This document shows positions 56,943 through 64,000 of a DNA stretch of 64,000 nt, in pieces. The position numbers and the translations under genes are program-made. The notes under the pieces are model-generated. The model worked only from the letters and a program-made list of their open reading frames with translations, searched no databases and had not been told where the DNA came from. The DNA is taken from NCBI RefSeq assembly GCF_001584185.1, contig NZ_CP013234.1, positions 3,534,001-3,598,000 of the forward strand, written 5' to 3'. Within the stretch, counting starts at the first letter, position 1. Each line of letters opens with the position of its first letter. The DNA is from Collimonas pratensis (lineage in GTDB: Bacteria; Pseudomonadota; Gammaproteobacteria; Burkholderiales; Burkholderiaceae_D).

Positions 56943-57485
56943 TTACCCGCAGGCGTCAACATTCTTAAATTTGTCGGACGCGGTCCATCCGCTTTTGCCC
57001 GATTTATTTCGCACCTGCTTCCACCAAGTCATTTTCGCCGCCCGCCCATCGACGCCAGGCATTCCAGCAAGGTTATTTCCGCTCTGGTAGATTTTCCCCT
57101 CATACCAGAACAGATATGACCCTTCGCCCAAAGGGGAAACCACGTACACGACATCACCCGCGCTTAGTGATAGTTGTGGTTGGTCGCTCCCTTTGATATA
57201 ACCATCCCGAATCGCTCGGTCTACGATAATCACCCCTGGCTTTTCTGCGACGACCACGCCATTGACGCCATCGACTGGTTGTCCAGAACGCAGTTGAAAA
57301 ACGACCGCCGATTTTTCGTTGCGGTCTTGATGTACAGCTATCTCTCCATCCGCTGTCCACTCCCGATAAGTGCAGCACTCAAAAGGACACACGCCCCAAC
57401 TCTCATAATTGGGCGGCGGAGTGTTTTGAGCGACGGCCAATGTGTTAGAGAGTAGAAGCACGGTTAGAACAAGTAGTCGACTCAT
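56943..57485 (-). CDS. Exported hypothetical protein, SH3-like
   Basis: 180 residues with a strong TGAGGAG before the ATG. Signal peptide ends at NTLAVAQ. Two-strand repeats recall SH3b folds (RNEKSAVVFQLRSGQPVDGV, LSAGDVVYVVSPLGEGSYLF). Cys cluster WGVCPFECCTY near the mature start. Its stop is 10 bp from the dispersed-repeat half and 14 bp from the IS1182, which therefore did not damage it. Function unknown. Confidence 0.7.
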   Translation of the reverse strand: MSRLLVLTVLLLSNTLAVAQNTPPPNYESWGVCPFECCTYREWTADGEIAVHQDRNEKSAVVFQLRSGQPVDGVNGVVVAEKPGVIIVDRAIRDGYIKGSDQPQLSLSAGDVVYVVSPLGEGSYLFWYEGKIYQSGNNLAGMPGVDGRAAKMTWWKQVRNKSGKSGWTASDKFKNVDACG

Positions 57486-57935
57486 AAACTCCTCATTTAG
57501 TTAGATTGGCCCCCGATATTTGAACTAACCGTGGCAGATAATAGATTAACACCGACTGTCAGCTCTTGGCCGAACCACGACTTGAGCGAAACACTTCGTC
57601 CACAAAACACCTATTGTGTGTCAACGATTATTTCCATAGTCTGTTCATCCAATGCGGTCATATTCTCAGCATGACAAAGGTTGCGGAGAAAATCATGTCC
57701 AGCCGTGACGTCTTGTCTAAACGACGTACGCAGAGAAATCATGCCGAGTTCCAACAAGTCATCGGAGCATTGAAATTCGAAGCGGCCAATATCGTTCTCC
57801 AGCGTACCTATCTGTTCGCTATCATTCCAGAAAATTCCATCAGAATGGCGTGATATCAGCGCCTTGACAGACTCATAGGATTCAAATGGTTCGGATGGTA
57901 ATCCCCCCATTTTTAAGCAAAGTTAAAAGTAGAGG

Positions 57936-58763
57936 CTAAGCCGCAAGGGCCAATTTCTGCTTCGGGGTGATGCCGCCGAGCGCCATGTTCGGGCGTTCGT
58001 GATTGTAAGTCCAGAGCCATTTCGTCGCAAATTCCTGAACCTCCTCGACGGATTCGAACAGGTAATGTGCGAGCCAGTCATAGCGAACCGTTCTGTTGTA
58101 GCGCTCGATATAAGCATTCTGTTGTGGCTGTCCTGGTTGAATAAAACTGATTTGGATGCCGTGCTTTTCCGCCCACGCGGCCAGTGTCGAACTGATGTAT
58201 TCGGGCCCGTTGTCACAGCGGATCGTCGTCGGCTTTCCCCGCCATTCGATAATTTGGTCAAGCGACCGAACGACGCGGGCTGCCGGCAGGGAGAAATCGA
58301 CGTCAATGCCTAAGCCTTCACGATTAAAATCGTCAATGACGTTGAACAGGCGGATGCTACGCCCATCCGACAATTGATCGTGCATGAAGTCCATGGACCA
58401 GACGTCGTTGATCGACGTTGGTACCGACAACGGTTCAGGCTTTGCTCTGGTAAGCCGCTTTTTTGGTTTGATTCGCAAATTCAACTCTAGCTCTCGATAT
58501 ATCCGATAGACGCGCTTGTGGTTCCAGCCGAATCCTTTGACATTGCGCAGATACAGGAAGCAAAGGCCGAAGCCCCAGTTTCGCTGGTTCGCGGTCAGCC
58601 GGATTAACCAGTCCGCGACACGCTCGTTATCTTCCGATAGCTTTGCCTTGTAGCGATAGCAGGTCTGGCTGATCGCGAAAGTCGCGCATGCGCTGCTGAC
58701 GCTGATTCCATGCGCTCGGACTGCCGTTTGTGCCATCTCACGTCGGTGAGATGGCTTCACCAC
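57936..58763 (-). CDS. IS3 transposase OrfB
   Basis: 275 residues of the IS407/ISRSO-like group. HTH_21 part ([20 protein letters not shown]), then the DDE core ([47 protein letters not shown]). Produced as an OrfAB fusion through an A7G slippery run at 58763-58770. Confidence 0.93.
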   Translation of the reverse strand: MVKPSHRREMAQTAVRAHGISVSSACATFAISQTCYRYKAKLSEDNERVADWLIRLTANQRNWGFGLCFLYLRNVKGFGWNHKRVYRIYRELELNLRIKPKKRLTRAKPEPLSVPTSINDVWSMDFMHDQLSDGRSIRLFNVIDDFNREGLGIDVDFSLPAARVVRSLDQIIEWRGKPTTIRCDNGPEYISSTLAAWAEKHGIQISFIQPGQPQQNAYIERYNRTVRYDWLAHYLFESVEEVQEFATKWLWTYNHERPNMALGGITPKQKLALAA

Positions 58764-59023
58764 TTTTTTTGCATCGCCTCCGAAATGATCTCGGCCTTCA
58801 GCTTCTCTTCGGCGTACATCTTCTTGAGTCGACGGTTCTCATCTTCCAACTCTTTCATCCGCGTCATCATCGACGCGTCCATGCCACCGTATTTGCTCCG
58901 CCACTTGTAGAACGAGGCCGAACTCATCCCGTGCTCACGACAAAGCTCCGGCACTGGCGTGCCAGCCTCGGCCTGCTTCAAGATGTTGATGATCTGACTT
59001 TCGGTAAAGCGTGATGTCTTCAT
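58757..59023 (-). CDS. IS3 transposase OrfA
   Basis: 88 residues from [22 protein letters not shown] ([19 protein letters not shown]) and coiled coil ([19 protein letters not shown]). Ends AMQKKW just after the A7G frameshift run. Confidence 0.9.
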   Translation of the reverse strand: MKTSRFTESQIINILKQAEAGTPVPELCREHGMSSASFYKWRSKYGGMDASMMTRMKELEDENRRLKKMYAEEKLKAEIISEAMQKKW

Positions 59024-59211
59024 GTAAAACTTCCTCAAAATCGCATTTAAGAAAATTCTACTTTTAACTGATACTTTTTTGTGGGGGGATTACCGGATGA
59101 CTCTATGAATTCCTCAAGTGATGAAGGCGCCAGACCGATAGTGCGAAAAATCTTATAGTCGTAGCTCATTCGAATGTCTCCATATAAAAATGTCAAGATA
59201 CCAAAAGGGGC

Positions 59212-59337
59212 AGGAGGCGCTCAGGCGTGCCGAATGTTGATGGTAGCATCGAGCAAGTGGCTCTTGTCTCTGGCCACAAGGATTGGAAAATGCTGGCTCG
59301 ATATACACCGATTCGGGCCAAAGATTTGCATCGATAG
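59212..59337 (+). pseudogene. Phage integrase C-terminal fragment
   Basis: Plus strand IEQVALVSGHKDWKMLARYT then PIRAKDLHR and a stop. It contains the GHKD His and the nucleophile Tyr of a tyrosine recombinase. Nothing upstream remains. Confidence 0.8.
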
Positions 59338-59362
59338 ATGCCCACCCTAAGAGGAGAAAAAC

Positions 59363-59464
59363 ATGCACGAAGGACTATTAGATTGGATCCAAGAGTGCGC
59401 GGAACTTCTATCGGAACTGAGTCAAGATAGAACCGGTACCATTACGAAAACCACCTGTTTTTAG
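59363..59464 (+). CDS. Small ORF after the integrase fragment
   Basis: 33 codons, MHEGLLDWIQECAELLSEL..., with a very good AAGAGGAG at the right spacing. No family. Probably real translation start but possibly a truncated gene. Confidence 0.35.
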   Translation: MHEGLLDWIQECAELLSELSQDRTGTITKTTCF

Positions 59465-59523
59465 ATGACAGCTTGTAAAAATTCAAGCGATAATGACGCT
59501 CCTGAATCGGCTTTTAATTGAAT

Positions 59524-60153
59524 ATGCGCGACATTATCAATGGCTTTCTACGCTTCCAACAAGATGTCTTTCCAGCACGTAAAGAGTTATTCAAGACTCT
59601 CGCGACTGGCCAAACACCTAAAGCGTTATTCATTTCTTGCTCTGACAGCCGAATGGTGCCGGAGCTTGTAACACAGAGAGAACCGGGCGAGCTGTTCGTA
59701 ATTCGCAATGCAGGAAACATCGTGCCTTCGTTCGGCCCCGAGCCAGGCGGTGTCAGCGCAACAGTTGAATATGCAGTAATGCAATTGAAAGTAACGGATA
59801 TTGTGATCTGTGGTCATTCCGATTGCGGCGCAATGAAGGCTGTCGCAACGTGCGCATGCCTAGATCACATGCCGGCGGTAAAACACTGGCTGCACTATGC
59901 CGATGCCGCCCGGATGATTAATGAGTCTAAGAATCACGCGAACGAGAATGACCGGATAAACGGCATGGTTCGCGAGAACGTTATTGCGCAGTTGAACAAT
60001 TTACGCACACATCCATCGGTAGCATTAGCTCTGGCTCAAGATCGGTTGACGCTCCACGGATGGATCTACGATATCGAGAGTGGCTCAATAGATGCGCTTG
60101 ACGCTACTAATACGTTCGTACCTTTGGCCGAACATCCAGCAACTCAACTTTGA
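59524..60153 (+). CDS. can: Beta-class carbonic anhydrase
   Basis: 209 residues from [16 protein letters not shown]. Converts CO2 and water to bicarbonate. Zinc ligands Cys39 and Asp41 in [12 protein letters not shown], His98 and Cys101 in [11 protein letters not shown]. The dimer and active-site loop [13 protein letters not shown] is intact. Cytoplasmic. The start has a weak ribosome site; TTG at 59518 is an alternative. Monocistronic. Confidence 0.93.
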   Translation: MRDIINGFLRFQQDVFPARKELFKTLATGQTPKALFISCSDSRMVPELVTQREPGELFVIRNAGNIVPSFGPEPGGVSATVEYAVMQLKVTDIVICGHSDCGAMKAVATCACLDHMPAVKHWLHYADAARMINESKNHANENDRINGMVRENVIAQLNNLRTHPSVALALAQDRLTLHGWIYDIESGSIDALDATNTFVPLAEHPATQL

Positions 60154-60296
60154 AAAATTGTCACGCCGGCTCAAGACGTTTCCCACTCAATTAGCATTAC
60201 CTCCCCAATGTTTAATTGATTGCTACCGACCCAGTCGCACAGAGGGAACCGGCAAGGACATCGTTCTGGAACTCTTCATTCTTCCGGCATACGGAT

Positions 60297-60458
60297 TCAT
60301 TTTAAGAATCTCAAATAGAAGGTCGCGAACACCAAGACAATACCGATGTTCACTATCAGCCGTTCCCAGAATCGATTCTTAAAGAATAGCAAATCTACAC
60401 CGACGACAACTGCTATTAACACCAGAACGTAAAGCACCACATGGGAGTTCTTTGGCAT
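60297..60458 (-). CDS. Small membrane protein (53 aa)
   Basis: MPKNSHVVLYVLVLIAVVVG then VDLLFFKNRFWERLIVN and IGIVLVFATFYLRFLK. Two TM segments with a basic, aromatic loop. AAAGGG before the ATG. It lies in the otherwise empty gap after carbonic anhydrase. Confidence 0.7.
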   Translation of the reverse strand: MPKNSHVVLYVLVLIAVVVGVDLLFFKNRFWERLIVNIGIVLVFATFYLRFLK

Positions 60459-60646
60459 TTCAATCGCCCTTTCGAATATCTCAGCAGTCGCCTTTCCATG
60501 AAATCGCCCGGTTTTCCATTCGATCCAATTGGGCTGCCCCTAGTGTCGACGACCATGTGAGTTCATAACAAAGCCGCCTTCGCGCAAGCCATCCTAGCCT
60601 CATGCAACTAGGAAATATCTAAAATGGCGCGCATTCGTTACACAGT

Positions 60647-61039
60647 TTAGAACCATCGACCAGCCGCATCCGCAGTGTCTTGGGGTACTGTGTTGAAAGC
60701 GATAGATGCCTTGGGAGCCGATTTGTGGACGCTGTTCAAGAGTCTTTCAAAGAGCAACAGGCTCTTAGGGGGGATGCGGATTCCGCCACCGATTACAACG
60801 CAGTCATAGGTCGCGCTGGCAAGTTGCCGCTCGAGCGCCACAGTAGCTGATTCATCCGGCCGCACCAAGCAAAGGTCGGCACGCCACCCACGATCTGCCA
60901 TCTGCTGCATGCCAATGGCAATGCCGGCATGAATTTTCTCTGCATTGAAGCCTGGCGGTAACGCCGGGTCCGAGAAATCGACAGTTTCCGGCTGCTGGCC
61001 GACAAACAACACTTTTTTGACATCTTTCAATTGACTCAT
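60647..61039 (-). CDS. Conserved hypothetical protein, paralogue B
   Basis: 130 residues from MSQLKDVKKVLFVG, with GGAGGATG upstream. Nearly identical to the gene at 9270-9671: FVGQQPETVDFSDPALPPG, VIGGGIRIPPKSLLLFERL. It ends GRWF where paralogue A ends GRWFETE. The similar region extends ~70 bp upstream of both genes. Here it lies between carbonic anhydrase and a LysR gene. Confidence 0.75.
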   Translation of the reverse strand: MSQLKDVKKVLFVGQQPETVDFSDPALPPGFNAEKIHAGIAIGMQQMADRGWRADLCLVRPDESATVALERQLASATYDCVVIGGGIRIPPKSLLLFERLLNSVHKSAPKASIAFNTVPQDTADAAGRWF

Positions 61040-61135
61040 CACATCCTCCTGATTGAGCTGCATGGCGTTGGAAGTCTTTTTACAGCCGCTGCTGACTACA
61101 GTACTCGATGATATCCTTGATGACGACCACTTGTC

Positions 61136-62044
61136 TCATGGCTTTAAACTGAAGCGCTCCACCACGAAATCAACGAAGCTGCGCAGCTTGGGCGACATAC
61201 GGCGATCACGTAGGTAGATGAGGTTCAACGGCCGGATCGGCGGTATATATCCGGGGAGCAGGCGAACGAGAAGGCCGTCCTCGATATCCTTTGACAGCAT
61301 TATCTCAGGCAGCATGACAATGCCCATGCCAGCGAGCGCAGCCTGGCGTAACCCTTGGGCGCTGTCGACTTGCATCCGGCCCGAAATCGGCACGCTGATT
61401 TCGCCCTCTGGACCAGTCATGCGCCAGGATGCCTGTGCCGATCGCCACTCGGACCGCGAGGAATAGGTATAGGCCAAACAATTGTGCTGCGCAAGATCCT
61501 CCGGTCGTCGCGGTTCACCGCGCTTCGTCAGATAACTCGGTGCGGCGCAAATCATCAACCTATACGGTGCAAGCGGGCGGGCAATCAGGTCGGAACCCTG
61601 AAGGTTGCCAAGGCGGATCGCCGCCTCGAATCCGTCCTCAGCCAAATCCACGACAGTATCGGTGATGACCACGTCGAGATCCACTTTGGGATAACACGCC
61701 GTATAGTCGGCGAGCGCGGGTATCAATCGCTCCGTGCCAAAAGTCGCAGATGCGGTAACACGAAGCCGCCCTTTGGGACTGGTCTGTGTTTCGAGTGCGA
61801 GGGCATCGGCATCTCCAACGAGATCGAGGATCTCAATGCATCGTTCGTAATAGGCCTTGCCGAATTCGGTCAGATTTTGCCGCCGTGTGGTCCGATTGAT
61901 GAGCCGTGTACCGAGACGATCCTCTAGCGCCTGCAAATGGTTGCCCACCATGGTTGGCGAAAGGTCGCATTCCGCTGCTGCCGCCGTCAGACTCCCCGTG
62001 TCAACTACACGGATGAAGATAGCCATAGCCTTGAAGATGTCCAT
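61136..62044 (-). CDS. LysR family regulator of the adjacent exporter
   Basis: 302 residues from MDIFKAMAIFIRVVDTGSLT. Winged HTH at ~3-60 (AAAAECDLSPTMVGNHLQAL, TTRRQNLTEFG), effector domain after ~90 (GRLRVTASATFGTERLIPAL, EDGFEAAIRLGNLQGSDLIA). Divergent from the MFS gene with a ~140 bp shared promoter region, so it probably controls it. Confidence 0.92.
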   Translation of the reverse strand: MDIFKAMAIFIRVVDTGSLTAAAAECDLSPTMVGNHLQALEDRLGTRLINRTTRRQNLTEFGKAYYERCIEILDLVGDADALALETQTSPKGRLRVTASATFGTERLIPALADYTACYPKVDLDVVITDTVVDLAEDGFEAAIRLGNLQGSDLIARPLAPYRLMICAAPSYLTKRGEPRRPEDLAQHNCLAYTYSSRSEWRSAQASWRMTGPEGEISVPISGRMQVDSAQGLRQAALAGMGIVMLPEIMLSKDIEDGLLVRLLPGYIPPIRPLNLIYLRDRRMSPKLRSFVDFVVERFSLKP

Positions 62045-62185
62045 TACCAATATTTCCTAGGTAGTCATCAAACAAAATGGCAGTTTATATAATTTTTCAA
62101 AGCAATACAATGAGATTGGAATTGGTCAGCGGTTTTCGTGACGATCATTTTTCAACAAGAAAACAATCTCTGGGACTCTCCTCTC

Positions 62186-63610
62186 ATGCCTTATCTGAAA
62201 CCGAATCAATCAACATCGCCACGCCTGACTTTGATAGCCACCAGTCTAGGCTTAGTCCTTGTCACTCTTGACGTCACAGTCGTGAACGTTGCGCTGGAAA
62301 GAATCCAAGCGTCGCTCAGCACCAACGTGACCGGTTTGCAATGGATCATTAACGCTTACACGTTGGTCTTTGCGAGCCTGCTGTTAACGGCAGGTGCCGT
62401 TGGTGACCGCTTCGGTGCCAAACGAATCTTCGTCATAGGTTTTGCGTTGTTTACCATTGCGTCACTGGCCTGCGGCATGGCGGGCACAATCAGCACCCTC
62501 ATTGCCGGCCGCATCGTCCAAGGAGTGGGTGCTGCACTTTGTGTACCAGCCTCGTTGGCATTGCTTAGCGCCAGCTTTCCGGAAGCGGGCTCTCGTGCCC
62601 GAGCCGTGAGTATATGGGCTGGCGTTGGCGGCTTGGCGCTTGCGGCCGGGCCTGTTGTTGGCGGCATCATGGTGGATCGCTTCGGTTGGCCGAGCATCTT
62701 CTTCCTCAACCTGCCACTCGGGCTATTAGGCATCTGGTTGACTTTATCCTATGCGCCGTCGGGTTCAAAAACACCCAACCGTGGATTGGACCTCGCCGGG
62801 CAAGTATTGGCGATTCTCGCGTTAGGTGGGCTCACCCTCGGCTTCGTCGAGGCCGGCGCACTCGGCTGGACGCATCCGCTAGTCCTGTCAGGTTTTACCT
62901 GTTTCTTGGTGGCCGGCGCGTTGTTCCTATTGGCGGAAGCCCGTGGCGCGGATCCTATGCTGCCGCTGTCATTGTTTCGCTCGTCAGTGGTGAGTGCCTC
63001 CTGCGGCGTTGGACTCATCACCAACTTCGCCTACTACGGGCTGATGTTTGTGCTTAGTCTATTCTTCCAGGCGACGAAAGGGTATTCACCGTTGATGACT
63101 GGACTAGCTTTTCTGCCGATGACAGCACTAGTAACCATCGCCAATTTGATTTCTGGTAGGCTGACCGCGCGGTTCGGGCCGCGGCTGCCCATGGTGATGG
63201 GGCAGGCGCTAGCCGCCTGCGGTTACCTGACTCTGGCCGGCATCGACAGCAGAACCTCCTACAGCGTCATCGTCGGCCCATTGCTAGCGGCAGGCATCGG
63301 TGTGGCGCTGACGGTCCCCGCAATGACGACCGCCGTTCTCGCCAGCGCCGATAGGCAGCGCACAGGCATTACCTCTGGAGCGTTAAACGCCGCCCGCCAG
63401 ATCGGGGGCGTCATCGGCGTCGGGGTGTTCGGATCGTTGGTCGCAGGAGGACCGGAAAAACTCCTTGCGGGCATGCAGGTCGCGCTAGTCCTGGCAGGTC
63501 TCGCACTCGGCATTGGCGCCATCATCAGTTTTGTAAGTATCAAGGTAGGATTGATTACGAAATCAACTTCACTCCCCGTTGAAATGATTACCAAGGGCGA
63601 AATCAATTGA
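62186..63610 (+). CDS. MFS drug/solute exporter, DHA2 (14-TM) family
   Basis: 474 residues from MPYLKPNQST. Family motifs: LDVTVVNVALERIQ in TM1, LQWIINAYTLVFASLLLTAG, the loop GAVGDRFGAKRIFVIG (motif A), GRIVQGVGAALCVPASLALL, and GGLALAAGPVVGGIMVDRFG (motif C of antiporters). About 14 TM helices. Proton-driven export of small toxic compounds; specificity unknown. The LysR gene upstream is the likely regulator. Confidence 0.93.
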   Translation: MPYLKPNQSTSPRLTLIATSLGLVLVTLDVTVVNVALERIQASLSTNVTGLQWIINAYTLVFASLLLTAGAVGDRFGAKRIFVIGFALFTIASLACGMAGTISTLIAGRIVQGVGAALCVPASLALLSASFPEAGSRARAVSIWAGVGGLALAAGPVVGGIMVDRFGWPSIFFLNLPLGLLGIWLTLSYAPSGSKTPNRGLDLAGQVLAILALGGLTLGFVEAGALGWTHPLVLSGFTCFLVAGALFLLAEARGADPMLPLSLFRSSVVSASCGVGLITNFAYYGLMFVLSLFFQATKGYSPLMTGLAFLPMTALVTIANLISGRLTARFGPRLPMVMGQALAACGYLTLAGIDSRTSYSVIVGPLLAAGIGVALTVPAMTTAVLASADRQRTGITSGALNAARQIGGVIGVGVFGSLVAGGPEKLLAGMQVALVLAGLALGIGAIISFVSIKVGLITKSTSLPVEMITKGEIN

Positions 63611-63640
63611 AGGTTTGAGTTCGAATGCTCAAAACTTTGA

Positions 63641-63690
63641 ATGCCGCCATCTGGCCAATTGCAAACACAGGTGATGGACAGCTTGCGACC
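63641..63690. repeat. Dispersed repeat copy 5, left half
   Basis: CATCTGGCCAATTGCAAACA then CAGGTGATGGACAGCTTGCG and ACC, ending at an IS1182-type end exactly as copy 4 does. Confidence 0.7.
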
Positions 63691-63733
63691 GAGGCTGTGT
63701 GAAAACGCAAAATCATTTCTCTGGTTAGCGCAC
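63691..63733 (-). mobile_element. IS1182 right-end remnant
   Basis: GAGGCTGTGTGAAAACGCA then AAATCATTTCTCTGGTTAGC matches the reversed right end of the IS at 55225 (CAAAATCATTTCTCAGGTGA). Only ~43 bp remain. It includes the stop codon of the following LysR gene. Confidence 0.8.
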
Positions 63734-64000
63734 TTTAATGTTCCAATAGGGCTCCGTACTGAAACGCTCAACAAGAAAATCGATGAAGCTGCGCACTTTA
63801 GGCGGCGGAAACTTGCGATTAGGGTAAACGGCAAATACAGCGAGATCGTCGGTTTCCCAATCCGAGAGAACGCGTACCAATTTCCGTTCACGCAGCGCCT
63901 CATAGATCATAAAGTCCGGTTGCAGAGTAATGCCAAGGCCTTCGACGGCAGCATCGCGCAAAATGTCGCCACTGTTGCCCCATAAAATACCGGAAACAAG
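63725..64000 (-). CDS. LysR family regulator, C-terminal part (5' end outside window)
   Basis: 92 codons from the window edge to a TAA at 63725. Typical LysR end: GILWGNSGDILRDAAVEGLG, ITLQPDFMIYEAL, LAVFAVYPNRKFPPPKVRSF and IDFLVERFS. The last three or four codons (KVR, stop) fall in the IS1182 remnant, so the natural end was altered slightly. Confidence 0.85.
   Translation of the reverse strand, partial: LVSGILWGNSGDILRDAAVEGLGITLQPDFMIYEALRERKLVRVLSDWETDDLAVFAVYPNRKFPPPKVRSFIDFLVERFSTEPYWNIKVR

Larger units (their letters stand above)
57897..59094 (-). mobile_element. IS3-family element (1198 bp)
   Basis: Inverted ends GGTAATCCCCCCA with AGTTAAAAGTAGA further in, and 4 bp target repeats GGAT at 57893-57896 and 59095-59098. 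Contains orfA and orfB. Complete. Confidence 0.9.
57611..59169 (-). pseudogene. Hypothetical gene interrupted by an IS3
   Basis: 5' part at 59099-59169 (MSYDYKIFRTIGLAPSSLEE, with GGAGAC upstream) and 3' part at 57611-57896. Removing the IS and one GGAT copy joins them in frame as EESSEPFESYES-like sequence and gives ~118 residues. Acidic, soluble, no known family; size and position next to an exported protein recall small immunity-type genes. Confidence 0.75.

Noticed and set aside
63641..63985. 114-codon plus-strand frame
   Set aside because: Begins in the dispersed repeat, passes through the IS end and is antisense to the LysR gene.

Overview
The window looks like a betaproteobacterial chromosome (Burkholderiales, most likely Oxalobacteraceae). 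This is an inference from family content: MocR and LysR regulators, a Burkholderia-type trimeric adhesin beside an OmpA gene, orphan T6SS spike clusters, a DUF746 protein and IS66/IS1182/IS3/IS21 elements. No rRNA gene and no complete tRNA gene was found. Much of the window is accessory DNA, rich in insertion sequences, truncated genes and gene fragments.

Layout. 1-10.6 kb: small metabolic and regulatory genes (VOC proteins, dienelactone hydrolase-like protein, DUF1348/TetR pair, MocR regulator, a GC-rich M14 metallopeptidase, universal stress protein, a 134-residue paralogue), separated by gene scraps and copies of a ~60 bp dispersed repeat. 10.8-22.7 kb: an integrative island bounded by copies of a tRNA 3' end. 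It carries a dead integrase outside the left end, an IS3 in the left att, DUF4224, HicBA, a PAAR-Tae4-membrane protein module, a deleted IS21 holding an IS66, then xis and int. 23.1-30.7 kb: a 2240-residue trimeric autotransporter adhesin followed by an OmpA-type partner. 31.1-37.2 kb: a T6SS vgrG operon (VgrG, LysM-lysozyme-like effector, candidate immunity protein, PAAR, repeat zinc-ribbon protein).

40.0-48.0 kb is the most unusual part. A phage terminase gene (terL, with one in-frame amber codon) sits next to AlpA. Further out lie older pieces of the terL 3' region, and between successive pieces sit a small hypothetical gene, an XRE/DUF2975 pair, and a large helical NTPase remnant with a C-terminal PD-(D/E)xK nuclease. 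It reads like repeated capture of cargo, some of it defence-like, at the end of a terminase gene.

48.7-64 kb: two Gly/Ser-rich exported proteins, a Tat-exported substrate-binding protein divergent from a LysR gene, an aldo/keto reductase and an AraC gene that both lost their 5' ends in one deletion, an IS1182 inserted in the dispersed repeat, a small gene split by an IS3, beta-carbonic anhydrase, the second 134-residue paralogue, and a LysR/MFS-exporter pair. The last, partial LysR gene takes its stop codon from an IS1182 remnant.
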